A DNA stretch of 64,000 bases from an uncultured Chloroflexus sp. (GTDB lineage: Bacteria; Chloroflexota; Chloroflexia; Chloroflexales; Chloroflexaceae): the NCBI RefSeq assembly GCF_937129525.1, contig NZ_CAKZNK010000067.1, positions 62,001 through 126,000 of the forward strand, in the 5' to 3' direction. The translations under genes were made by a program, and so were the position numbers. Shown piece after piece: positions 18,760 to 27,906 of the stretch. The first letter of the stretch is position 1; every line of letters begins with the position of its first letter. The notes under the pieces were generated by a model. That model was given only the letters and a program-made list of their open reading frames with translations. It had not been told where the DNA came from and did not search any database.

Positions 18760-20484
18760 CTACATCCGTTCTGGGGCGCGAATACCCAACAACGCCAATC
18801 CATTGCGCAACGCATTGGCAGTCGCTTCCACCAAACGCAGGCGAGCGGCGCGCAGCGCCGGCGTCTCGGCGCGCAAGACAGGGCACTGTTCGAAAAAGAT
18901 CCCAAATTCGCGCGCAGTGGTGTAGCACCAATCAGCAATCACGAAGGGAGCGTAGCGCGCACCGGCTTCACGAACAGCCTCGTGCAACCGGGCCAGATGG
19001 CGGATCAGGCGCTGCTCGTTCGGATGAGTAAGGAGAGATGGATCAGCTTCGGCAAGCACTACGCCCTCGTCAAGCGCGCGACGCAAGATTGAACGGCAAC
19101 GCGCGTGGGAGTATTGCAAATAGGCAGCGCTGTTCCCTTCAATTGAGAGCATCCGATCCCAATCGAGCGTAATGTTGCGCCGCGGATCCTGATAGAGATC
19201 GTTGTAGATAACCGCGCCAATGCCAACGGCTTCAGCAATATCAGCGCGCTCTGCCGATGACAGCTCAGGACTCTTGGCATCGACCAGCGCCCGCGCCCGC
19301 GCCACGGCCTCGTCGAGCAATGCCTCAAGATAGACCATATTCCCCTTTTTGGTCGAGAGGGGCTGGCCATCGGGTGTCGTGATGACACCGAAGGGCACAT
19401 GCACTAGTTCAACATCACGACCGTACCCCATTGCGCGCGTGATAGCGAAAAGCTGGCGAAAATGCAGTTCCTGGCGCGCATCGACCACGTAAATGATATG
19501 GGAAGGGTTAAATTCCTGGATGCGGAACTTGATGGTTGCAATGTCGCGGGTCATGTAGACAGTGCCGCCATCGCTGCGCTGAATGATAAATTTCGGTAAT
19601 GTATCGATTTCGGCAACGACAGCGCCATCAACATCGCGGAAGGCGGCTTCGGAACGCAATGCCTCTTCGATCACACCGGGCAACATCGACTCGTAGAAAC
19701 TCTCGCCATAAGCGTAGTCGAACTTGATGCCGAGGCGATCGTAGTTGCGTTGCGCAGCCCGTAGCGACAGATCAACACACCATTGCCAGAGCGCGCGCGC
19801 TGTGGCGTCACCCTGTTCGAGCGCCAGCGACCAGCGTCGGGCCTCCGCCTCTAATGCCGGATCATCTTTCATCTCGGCGTTGTAGCGGGCATAGATCGCC
19901 TCAAGCTCAGCCATTGCCGCTTCGCCTTCGTTCTGCGGACGGCCATAGCGCTGGATCGCGGCCAGAATGATGCCGAATTGCGTGCCCCAGTCGCCTAGAT
20001 GGTTATCACCAATCACCCGGTAACCGAGAGCACGGAAGATATGGACGAGCGACTGCCCGATGATTGTCGAACGAATATGACCCACGTGCATGCGCTTGGC
20101 AATATTGGGCGATGAGTAATCGATCACCACCACGCGACCTGCGCCATCAGCGACAGTGCCGTAAGCCGTGCCGGCCTGTTCGATCTCGTCTAACACAGCA
20201 GCCGCCAGGCGCTGGGGATGCAACGAAAAATTGAGAAACGCGCCGGTAGCAGTCACTTTGCCAATCAGCGAATCGGAAGATGGCGCAATGGCGGCTGCCA
20301 GATCGGCAGCCAGGGTAGCCGGATTGACCCCTAGCGCCCTGGCTGCTTTGAAAGCCACAAAGGTGCGATCAGCGGGAATGTTAGGTTTAGGTGTGGTAAT
20401 CTCGATCAACTCAACCGGAACCCTGCCGGTCGCTGCGATGGCGTCTTTTATTTCGGTAATGAAGCGTTCAAGCGCATAGCCCAT
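18760..20484 (-). CDS. argS: Arginyl-tRNA synthetase
   Basis: 574 residues, class I synthetase. The N-terminal Add-1 domain is followed by the HIGH-type motif in SSPNIAKRMHVGHIRSTIIG. The KMSKS equivalent is the variant STKKGN, common in ArgRS. The C-terminal DALR anticodon-binding domain ends in RNGLALLGIRAPERM. It charges tRNA-Arg with arginine at the expense of ATP and needs tRNA for activation. An AGGGG sequence lies eight bases before the ATG, and TATACT is present about 35 bases upstream. It is the first gene of a likely three-gene minus-strand run. Confidence 0.97.
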   Translation of the reverse strand: MGYALERFITEIKDAIAATGRVPVELIEITTPKPNIPADRTFVAFKAARALGVNPATLAADLAAAIAPSSDSLIGKVTATGAFLNFSLHPQRLAAAVLDEIEQAGTAYGTVADGAGRVVVIDYSSPNIAKRMHVGHIRSTIIGQSLVHIFRALGYRVIGDNHLGDWGTQFGIILAAIQRYGRPQNEGEAAMAELEAIYARYNAEMKDDPALEAEARRWSLALEQGDATARALWQWCVDLSLRAAQRNYDRLGIKFDYAYGESFYESMLPGVIEEALRSEAAFRDVDGAVVAEIDTLPKFIIQRSDGGTVYMTRDIATIKFRIQEFNPSHIIYVVDARQELHFRQLFAITRAMGYGRDVELVHVPFGVITTPDGQPLSTKKGNMVYLEALLDEAVARARALVDAKSPELSSAERADIAEAVGIGAVIYNDLYQDPRRNITLDWDRMLSIEGNSAAYLQYSHARCRSILRRALDEGVVLAEADPSLLTHPNEQRLIRHLARLHEAVREAGARYAPFVIADWCYTTAREFGIFFEQCPVLRAETPALRAARLRLVEATANALRNGLALLGIRAPERM

Positions 20485-21430
20485 ATTTCTGCCCCTTTAT
20501 GCAATACCGGTCTTTAGTATACCGTATATCGCGATGATTGCGCGCGCAGGCGAACCGTTCTATCGTTCCTGACGATGACGCGCATGTTGAGTGGAATAGC
20601 ACACGCGCGCAGGCATATACTGCGTGTGTGCTTGACGCGCATGGCACACAATGCATCGCATCCGTACACTGCACTCGATGAATGCCATGATTGAAACAAA
20701 CAGTGCCTCATACGATCAGCGTTATTGCCTGACCAGCTTGGGCAATTACCCATGTCCTGCGCATCTGCCAGCTCATCGGCGCGCACCCAAATCCTGCATG
20801 CCGCCGTTGACCGGGGTGGCAGCCTCATCGCGTTCCACCGTTGACCGCTCGTTGCGCCAGGATGCCATCAGCGCAAGCGGGTTTGCACAGAGGTGACTAT
20901 CGGCAAGCGCTCACGTCACTACGCCAGTAACCGGCAGAGTGCCAGAGATATTGACCGACATCGACAACAACGACGATGCGCAGGCAGGCAAGCCGATCGA
21001 CAACATGGTTCGGCATCATACCGGTGAACGGCACTTCAGACGGTCGGCCACACCGTGGCTGGGTCGAAGGTCGGGGAGGCAGTACCTCTTACGGTCAGGT
21101 AGATGGACGATGATGCAGGGCAAACGCGCGCGATGGATTATCACCGAGCGGTTCTCCTGCCACCGACACGACAGCTCACCTGAGATTGCTTGCAACGGTA
21201 GAGGCACAGCAACAACACAGCCTGACGCGCAAAGGTATCGGCGATAGTGCTCGCCGACCGGATTCTTGTGGAGTCACAGGCAGACCACAAGCTTCTTGCG
21301 GCTAAATGTCGCGACTACCACTTGTTGGCAAATTGTCAGTCAGATGACTTCCGGGAAGCAACCGGGCAACAACAACCCGCGCAGACCATTTCAGATTTGA
21401 GCATCTCACAGAACAGGACAGATCGCCAGC
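20485..21430. other. Gene-free stretch (about 950 bp)
   Basis: No convincing gene. The small plus-strand ORFs here (20651, 20939, 21247) lack ribosome sites and recognisable protein character. I found no tRNA-like fold and no long hairpin. A few short duplications are present, such as GACGCGCATG twice near 20575-20644 and CCGTTGACCG twice near 20810-20850, suggestive of decayed sequence. The argS promoter occupies the left end. Confidence 0.5.
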
Positions 21431-22210
21431 TTAGGCCGGCAGGGATGGCGGCAGTTTCGGCGTATACTGCTCGACAAAGAAACCGCGCAGACGGCCACGA
21501 GCCGGATCAGGGCTGGTTTCGGTCGCGACAAGTTCGTGGCCACGCATATCGAAGGTGATGGTCTGCGCCTGACCAGGGCTGTTCATGTCGTACAGACTGA
21601 TCACACCGGTATCGGGACCGGTTTCATCGTAGCCAATTGCCAGAACCTGATGGTTGTCGAACGGCGAACGCGAACTGCCAACCAGACAGATCGGCCATGG
21701 ATCACCGGCATTAATCCGGGTTTTGAGCGCGCGCCATTCGGCTTTAGTGCGCTCGAGCAACCAGCGAGGGCCGGCAAACGGCAACGGCAGATGCAGCATG
21801 ATCATCCAGGTTAGCAGTTGAGGCGCATTGATTATGAAACTCTCGACTTGCCGTTGCCAGAGATAATCGCGCAAAGCGCGCGAACGGGGCGAGTCATCGA
21901 GCGGGAGATCGTTACGGTCACGTCCGCGTGGCAGCGGCACACCAGCGCGAAAGTAGTCGGCGGCGACAAACGCCATCCCACCGCACATGCCGTAGTGCGT
22001 TGGCAGATGAGCATCCGCCCACATGTCGGCGACTCGTTGCACCATCCCACTGATGTCAAAGCCGCCAATCGCTGCGCGCACATCACGAGCTGCGGCCTGC
22101 GCCGAACGGCTGAGAGTCTGGCGCAACTCAGTCATCTGTTCTGGCAGGAGTGGCCAGGCATTGACGAAAGCGAAGCCATGTTCTTCTGGGCGAAACGCTG
22201 TATGCGGCAT
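21431..22210 (-). CDS. Putative papain-like cysteine hydrolase, uncharacterised
   Basis: 259 residues without signal peptide or membrane segment. Not a family I can name. The order of conserved-looking residues suggests a papain-like fold: a Cys at the start of a helix in THYGMCGGMAF (Cys76), a His leading a strand in NHQVLAIGYD (His187), and a third polar position in LYDMNSP (Asp208/Asn210). These spacings resemble C39-like or transglutaminase-like domains. The start ATG has an AAGGTGG-type ribosome site. It follows the glycosidase-like lipoprotein by 75 bp on the same strand. Activity is inferred from pattern only. Confidence 0.6.
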   Translation of the reverse strand: MPHTAFRPEEHGFAFVNAWPLLPEQMTELRQTLSRSAQAAARDVRAAIGGFDISGMVQRVADMWADAHLPTHYGMCGGMAFVAADYFRAGVPLPRGRDRNDLPLDDSPRSRALRDYLWQRQVESFIINAPQLLTWMIMLHLPLPFAGPRWLLERTKAEWRALKTRINAGDPWPICLVGSSRSPFDNHQVLAIGYDETGPDTGVISLYDMNSPGQAQTITFDMRGHELVATETSPDPARGRLRGFFVEQYTPKLPPSLPA

Positions 22211-22285
22211 ACCACCACCTTACCTCTGTGAAACAGAGATTCGGCAAACCCGCCTGAAACGCGCGGTCGTCAGCGTTGCGCCCTT

Positions 22286-24427
22286 CTACGGCCAGGTTAA
22301 CGTCACCTCGACATTGAGCCGATCGAGCGCCACACCAGCATACCGACTCAAGCCAATCTTTTCGATCACCGGCGTCACCGGCTGGCCTGCCACCGCCATC
22401 GTCACCTCCTCGCCGGCTTCTGGTGGTAACATCAAGCGCACATACGCCATGCGACCACTGCCGGTTACCTGCAAACGCAAGGTCTGGCCGTCACGGTGCC
22501 AGCGATAGGCGACATAGCCATCAGACGCGGGATAGCGAGCTACAACGTATGCCTGCATGATAGCAGATTCGACCGGCCAGCGCGGGCTGATAATGACATC
22601 ATCATACCGGCTGGCTTCATCTGTAATACCGGCCAGCCCTTCAAACAAGGCGCCGAGCATTGCGCTTGCGCCCCAACCGTCAGTTGGAATGGTATCGGGG
22701 CCAGAGATGCCAGGCCGACCATCGGGGTAGTACCAGAGGTATGAGGCATTGGTCAGGCGCAACAGATTGGCATAGCGGCGGAGAATGTCGAGACCATACG
22801 GCTCGAAGCCAACCGTAAAGGCGCCGCGGGCCAATTCACCGCCGACCAGTGGCATAATCCCGCCATTGACATACTCACCTGGCTGCTCACCCTTGCCGCC
22901 GGCCATCCCGAAACTACCCGGTGGAAACGGTGGATCGATGCTGTACCATTCGGCAAAGGAGCGAGAGAAATCACGTCGCCCGTAGTAGCTCTCAACAATG
23001 GCCTGGGCTTGACCGACAGAAAGCACCCGGCGGTTGAGAGCATAAGCGTTTGAGAGACTCAACTGCTCGGCGGCATCGACACCTGTCGGGGTAAAAGTCG
23101 GGTCTTCGGGAATGAAGTGGGTAAAGAAGCGACCATTCCAGGCCAGAGCATTCAACCGCTGCATAATCTCATCGGAGAGGCGAAAATAACGTTCCCCCCG
23201 CTCAGGATCGCCAACCCGCTGCTCGATGCGGGCCAGCAAAAAGAGCGCGTAAGCCAGACCGGTATTGTCACCGTGAAACGTGCCCCAGATGGTGTCTGGC
23301 TCAATCCAATGGCGCGGCGCTGGTTTTCCATCAGGACTGATGGTTGTCGGGCCATAAGCAAAATCCCACATGTCAATCGTGTAGGGGCGGCGCACCAGAC
23401 CGCGATCGGCATTCCAGCGCAGGGGATTCGTGGTGATATACTCAACTGCCCGCCGCAAGGCCGGCAGATGACTGCGGAGCCATTCGTCATTGCCGGTCAT
23501 CTGCCATGCTTCGTACACGCCCTGAATGTAGAGAAACTCTACATCTGACTCGACCTCTTTGCGGAATGCTTTGACATAGCGTTCAGGATAGTCGATCACG
23601 TCAGGCAAACTGCCATCAGGCAACTGGGCATCACGAAAGGCATCAAGCAGGCTGGTGACATCTTGCTCAAAATACCGAAAGCCCCGCCCCTGATAGACGT
23701 GATCACGCAACCAGAGCAAGGGGTTATCAGGGGAGCGATAGCCGCTGATGAAACGACCATTAAGTTCGTAGCTCACCCGCGCTTCTGCCATCAAGCGACG
23801 AATCCGGGGATAGAGTGAATCGATGTCACCCTGACCACTGACAAGCGTGGTTTGGGCATCGAGAGTCACAATCTGGCTCTGCGCGCCGGCCAATTGGCCA
23901 TCGATCAGCGCTACCGCCCATTGCGGACCGAGCACACCTCCGGCGGGCAAGGCAATCTCGCCACTCCCATCGACGATCAGGGCCGTTCCCTGCGCGACCA
24001 GATTGGCGGCGGCGTCGTAAAGCTGAACGGTCACCATTCCATCATAACCGGGCACCTGCACGGTGATTGCCACCGGTTGTAGCGGTTGCACCGGCTGCGC
24101 CGATAGCGCCGATGTGAGCGCTGCTCGCTGCGGCGCCGGCGGCATATCGATCACCGCCGCCGGAGTGTGCGCCCGCCAGTCGGCAGGCAACTGTTCAGCC
24201 ACTGCCCCGCCATTCTCTAGAGCAACGATCTTGATCGTGTTGAAATACTGCACAAGCGCATTATCTACCCAGCGCGGTTCACCGAGCGGCGGACCGATCC
24301 GCGCACCACCCGCAGCCTGCCAGGCGCTGCGAAATGGTTCATTGAGCTGATCGGACGATGGCGGGATGAACGAATTGCAACTGGACAGCAGGAAGATGAC
24401 GATAAACCATGCGATAAGCTGCTTCAT
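22286..24427 (-). CDS. Glycoside hydrolase-like lipoprotein (six-hairpin fold)
   Basis: From the ATG at 24427 the protein begins MKQLIAWFIVIFLLSSC, a lipoprotein signal with a lipobox Cys. A beta-sandwich-like region (about 30-200) precedes a helical catalytic-type domain resembling six-hairpin glycosidases of the alpha-rhamnosidase/GH63/GH15 kind, with landmarks such as NPLLWLRDHVYQ, WGTFHGDNTGLAYA, EYVNGGIMPLVGGELARG and TDGWGASAMLGAL. A final beta domain closes the protein. It probably trims alpha-linked glycans at the cell surface; the exact GH family and the catalytic acids cannot be fixed by eye. TATAAT lies just 10 bases before the ATG, suggesting a very short leader. Confidence 0.75.
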   Translation of the reverse strand: MKQLIAWFIVIFLLSSCNSFIPPSSDQLNEPFRSAWQAAGGARIGPPLGEPRWVDNALVQYFNTIKIVALENGGAVAEQLPADWRAHTPAAVIDMPPAPQRAALTSALSAQPVQPLQPVAITVQVPGYDGMVTVQLYDAAANLVAQGTALIVDGSGEIALPAGGVLGPQWAVALIDGQLAGAQSQIVTLDAQTTLVSGQGDIDSLYPRIRRLMAEARVSYELNGRFISGYRSPDNPLLWLRDHVYQGRGFRYFEQDVTSLLDAFRDAQLPDGSLPDVIDYPERYVKAFRKEVESDVEFLYIQGVYEAWQMTGNDEWLRSHLPALRRAVEYITTNPLRWNADRGLVRRPYTIDMWDFAYGPTTISPDGKPAPRHWIEPDTIWGTFHGDNTGLAYALFLLARIEQRVGDPERGERYFRLSDEIMQRLNALAWNGRFFTHFIPEDPTFTPTGVDAAEQLSLSNAYALNRRVLSVGQAQAIVESYYGRRDFSRSFAEWYSIDPPFPPGSFGMAGGKGEQPGEYVNGGIMPLVGGELARGAFTVGFEPYGLDILRRYANLLRLTNASYLWYYPDGRPGISGPDTIPTDGWGASAMLGALFEGLAGITDEASRYDDVIISPRWPVESAIMQAYVVARYPASDGYVAYRWHRDGQTLRLQVTGSGRMAYVRLMLPPEAGEEVTMAVAGQPVTPVIEKIGLSRYAGVALDRLNVEVTLTWP

Positions 24428-24693
24428 GGCCGGCAATTATAGCCGAAATTCCCCAAAAGGTTGCATAGAAAGAGCTGACCACGTATACTGGTAATGCATT
24501 CCACAACGCCGGTCAAGACCATGACAGCGAGGCTTGCCTGACCTGGGTAAAATTGTTGCAGATACACCCTTGCGCGACAGTATCTGAGCGCCTAACAGCG
24601 GAATGATCTGGTCAGGTTGCGCTGGCATAGCGCGCAAGACAGCTACCACCCACCATCTTCACCACAGCGCCTCTGGAAGAGGAAGGAGCTACT

Positions 24694-26397
24694 ATGTCAA
24701 GCCTGCCCGTGATCTTCATTCCCGGTTTTACCGGTTCATTCAACCTGCCGGTGTTGCTCGACTGGCGTGGCCCCACATTGAACGGCTGGAGCTTTCCCCC
24801 GTTTGTCGATTACGGCAAGTATTTGTTGCAAGCTTTTACCCAGGCTGGCTACCGCCGTAACCGCGATCTCTTCGTTGCCTTTTACGATTGGCGCAAACCG
24901 GTTGAAGAGAGCGCGCGACGATATCTGGTCGGCTGGATCGACCGGGCAAAGAAGGCCGCCAACGCCAGCAAAGTGATTCTTATCGGCCACAGCATGGGTG
25001 GGCTGGTGGCGCGTAGCTATATTCAATCGCCAGAGTACCTTAGCCGGAACGATGTTGCTCGCTTGATCACCCTCGGCACTCCACATCGCGGGTCGGCGGA
25101 AGCGTACACCGCCTGGGCTGGTGCCGAACCGCATACCGACGAGACGTTACGCACCGTTTTTGCTGTCTATTTGTGGTATCTCCGTCATATTCACCCGATT
25201 CAAACTGAACTAGACAAGGTGAAGACGATCCAGACTCAGGTGCCCGGCGCGCGCGATTTGCTGCCAATTGAAGATTATTTGCTCAGTGGCAATCCACCGC
25301 AGCTTAAGCCAATTGCCAGCATGAATAACCGCAATCTGTGGGGCGAGATGATCAATCAAAGCGCAACTGTAACGACCCTGACCCAGCGCGTCGCGGTGAC
25401 GACCATTACCGGCGTTGGGTTTAATACCCTCAGCGCAATTCTGGTCGGTCCACCGCCAGCCGATCATCCGCTGCGGTACAGCGATGGCATCCCGCTCAAT
25501 CGGATCTATGACGCGCAAGGTGACGGCACAGTCTTGCAGCGTATGGCAACCGTAGCCCATGCCAACAACCTGCCACCGCTGGCGATCAGCCATGGCGCAT
25601 TACCTGACAGTCCACAGACGCTAGAGCTGATCTTCGGCGAGCTAGGGATCAGCCCTGCCGTGCTCGGCGCTGCGCCCGCTGTAGCGCCATCATCCCCCAC
25701 GCCGCGGCTGCTGATCATGACGGCGTCACCGGTCACGGTCGAAGTCGAGACGCCATCCGGCCCACCAATTGCGCCTGTCGGCGTGCTGGGCGCAGGAACA
25801 GGCCGCGCGCCGCGCCGACGGCAACGACGTATGAAGGGGCACAATTACGGCCATGCCGGCAAGGCGCTAAATCTGATCGTTATCGATAATCCAACAGCCG
25901 GCGATTACCGGATGGTTGTTCATGGCACTGATTACGGTCATTTCACAGTAGGTACCATGCTGATCGGCATGGGTGAGCCGCCGGTACTCGGCGGTGTCGG
26001 CGCAAGCGCAGCGACCGAACCGACGATCACCACTATCGAAGGCGATATTGCCCGCGAAAGCGATCTCTTCTATACCGTCACCCTGCGCAGCGCCACCGAA
26101 GCGCCCCAAATCAACTTCGACGCTCGCGCCACGATGATGAATGCTATCGAACGCCTGGGTGCCGCGATGCGCGATCAGGGCGGCATATTAGGGGCAGCGC
26201 CGGTCGCGGATGAACGCCTGAGTGGCGCACTCAGCGGCGATCCGACCATGATCGACGCGATGATGGCAGCGCCGCCAGATCAACGCCGTCAGATGATCAA
26301 TAGTCTGATTGAGCTGTGCCAGACTATAGCCGGTGACGAGCGAGAGCGGGCGCTGGCGATCATTACTGCTCTCAAACAGGTGCGCACAGGCGGGTAA
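24694..26397 (+). CDS. Alpha/beta-hydrolase lipase with C-terminal extension
   Basis: Residues 5-310 are an alpha/beta-hydrolase related to LCAT/PGAP1-type lipases: an oxyanion region IFIPGFTGS, the nucleophile elbow GHSMGG (Ser100), a likely Asp in GDGTV (about 276) and a His in ISHGALPDS (about 306). Acyl esters of lipids are the likely substrates. Residues about 330-460 form an extra beta-rich segment starting after a Pro-rich linker and containing a basic patch RAPRRRQRRMKGHNYGH, then a helical tail. No signal peptide, so it appears cytoplasmic or non-classically exported. AAGGAG lies six bases before the ATG. A clear terminator hairpin follows. Confidence 0.82.
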   Translation: MSSLPVIFIPGFTGSFNLPVLLDWRGPTLNGWSFPPFVDYGKYLLQAFTQAGYRRNRDLFVAFYDWRKPVEESARRYLVGWIDRAKKAANASKVILIGHSMGGLVARSYIQSPEYLSRNDVARLITLGTPHRGSAEAYTAWAGAEPHTDETLRTVFAVYLWYLRHIHPIQTELDKVKTIQTQVPGARDLLPIEDYLLSGNPPQLKPIASMNNRNLWGEMINQSATVTTLTQRVAVTTITGVGFNTLSAILVGPPPADHPLRYSDGIPLNRIYDAQGDGTVLQRMATVAHANNLPPLAISHGALPDSPQTLELIFGELGISPAVLGAAPAVAPSSPTPRLLIMTASPVTVEVETPSGPPIAPVGVLGAGTGRAPRRRQRRMKGHNYGHAGKALNLIVIDNPTAGDYRMVVHGTDYGHFTVGTMLIGMGEPPVLGGVGASAATEPTITTIEGDIARESDLFYTVTLRSATEAPQINFDARATMMNAIERLGAAMRDQGGILGAAPVADERLSGALSGDPTMIDAMMAAPPDQRRQMINSLIELCQTIAGDERERALAIITALKQVRTGG

Positions 26398-26403
26398 TAG
26401 ACT

Positions 26404-26436
26404 GCAAGGGGGCGTAGGGTTCTTGCGCCCCCTTGC
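26404..26436 (+). terminator. Intrinsic terminator after the lipase
   Basis: A perfect 11-bp stem, GCAAGGGGGCG (26404-26414) with CGCCCCCTTGC (26426-26436), starts 6 bp after the stop codon. The short tail TTGAAATG has only modest T content. Confidence 0.7.
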
Positions 26437-26502
26437 TTGAAATGTCAGGCTCACTTACACAGAATCTCGCGCGCAGCGCTCCGGTTGGCCCAGATGTGAG
26501 CA

Positions 26503-26955
26503 TTATTGTACCGGTTCGGCAGTTACTTCCACTGTGATCACTCCCACATCTACCGTGCCCTGATTGGGTACCTCAACCGGCACTTCCCAAGCAACCCCGG
26601 ACAGAGCAACATACAGCATCTGGCGGCCTGAGGGCACGTCGGGCAGCGCAAAGCTGCCATCGTCAGCTACCGGAATTTCGGTTGGGTTCGCCAGCGTGAA
26701 GACAACAGCGCCAGCAGTAGGGGCAGCAACACGCCCAACAATTGTGCCGCGACCACCGGGCAGCGCGATCAGGTTGCTGCGCCATAATGCAACTGCTCCC
26801 ATCACCAGCAGAACAACGATTAGCGCCATGATAGCGATCCGCACGATACGCCGACCCTGACCAGGGGGGATCAACGGCGGTTGCCACTTCACGTAGTAAT
26901 CAGGATCGACCGGACTGCCTGCCGGCGGTTGAGAAGGTGGTTCTGGCGTGCTCAT
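26503..26955 (-). CDS. Small membrane-anchored beta-sandwich protein
   Basis: 150 residues: a Pro-rich cytoplasmic N-terminus, one transmembrane helix (about 37-59), then a domain resembling the carboxypeptidase-regulatory/SpaA-like beta-sandwich (GTIVGRVAAPTAGAVVFTL, DGSFALPDVPSG). Such domains are found in surface-exposed proteins and mediate binding or stability. GAGG lies eight bases before the ATG. It is downstream of the pilin-signal protein on the same strand, with a 130-bp gap. Function not assigned. Confidence 0.7.
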   Translation of the reverse strand: MSTPEPPSQPPAGSPVDPDYYVKWQPPLIPPGQGRRIVRIAIMALIVVLLVMGAVALWRSNLIALPGGRGTIVGRVAAPTAGAVVFTLANPTEIPVADDGSFALPDVPSGRQMLYVALSGVAWEVPVEVPNQGTVDVGVITVEVTAEPVQ

Positions 26956-27088
26956 AGCTATACCTCGCTAGACATTTCAGGGAGTAGACGCAATCGTGTC
27001 GGGCCTTGACTCCATCACAGTTCGAGGGCACTGCGGAATCGAGTTTTCCAGTTCGCGAAAACGCAATGTTGCAGGACCTCACGCTCCA

Positions 27089-27763
27089 TCACGGTCGCTG
27101 AACCCGTAGATCGTCGAAACAGGCGCTCGACGCATCCCAACTGCGAAAACCGATTCCACCGCTGGTGAAGCTACTGTCACGCGCCTGCACCACCGGTTGA
27201 CCATCGACATAGGCAGTGAAGGTATCGCCGCGCACTTCCACCCGTACCTGGCGATCGGTGCCATACCAATCGTAGCCTGGAGCATCACGCCGGGCAATCG
27301 GCATTGACAACTCATTGCCATTCACCCATTTGCGAATGATGAAGGCGCCTCGGCCATACCCCGGATCGTACTGAAAGGAGTAGCCGTTGAATTTCGCCCC
27401 TCCCGAATCCCGGAAGAAGATGCCGTATCCATTGCCTTTGGTGATGCGAGCGAGATCAACGTTGATCACGTAATCATTGCGTTCAAGCGGGCGATAGATG
27501 CGTCCTGGGCCGTCGATACAGAGGCGACCATCCCGGACCTGCCAGCGTCCTTGCAAGACTGACCAGTCATCGATCTGAGAAAAATCATCGTACAACAGAT
27601 CGCCACATTCCACCCCAAAAGTACTCGCGGCACGGCAAAGCGCGTCACGCGCCCCTTCTCCGGTGAGCGTTAACCCCGCCACCACGACTGCTGCTACCAG
27701 CCCCAGGAGGAGCGCTAACTCGACAAACGACTGACCGGCGTTACTGGCGCAATCCTGTTTCAT
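27089..27763 (-). CDS. Prepilin-type signal fused to LamG/DUF1080-like domain
   Basis: The start at 27763 has AGGAGG seven bases upstream, better than the track start at 27835. The N-terminus MKQDCASNAGQSFVELALLL contains a prepilin peptidase pattern: Gly10 then QSFVE with Glu at mature position +5, and a hydrophobic stretch follows, as in Flp/TadE/TadG pseudopilins. From about residue 52 a concanavalin-like beta-sandwich follows (LLYDDFSQIDDWSVLQGRWQ to the C-terminus), as in DUF1080 or LamG modules that bind or cut carbohydrates. It is probably a membrane- or pilus-associated sugar-binding protein. No tad or pil gene is nearby. Confidence 0.75.
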   Translation of the reverse strand: MKQDCASNAGQSFVELALLLGLVAAVVVAGLTLTGEGARDALCRAASTFGVECGDLLYDDFSQIDDWSVLQGRWQVRDGRLCIDGPGRIYRPLERNDYVINVDLARITKGNGYGIFFRDSGGAKFNGYSFQYDPGYGRGAFIIRKWVNGNELSMPIARRDAPGYDWYGTDRQVRVEVRGDTFTAYVDGQPVVQARDSSFTSGGIGFRSWDASSACFDDLRVQRP

Positions 27764-27906
27764 AGTGACGCCTCCTGTGAACGAACGCGAAGAGGAGAGG
27801 CGCAGGCGCGCAGCGATGTGTGAAAGTGGCGTCAAGTGGCATGGTGATTTGGCTCTGATCAGGTAACCTTACCGCTTCGTGATCGCAACCATATGATCAC
27901 TGTGCG

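Noticed and set aside
20651-21247. Small plus-strand ORFs (81-102 aa)
   Set aside because: No ribosome site, no domain character, unusual residue mix; treated as non-coding.
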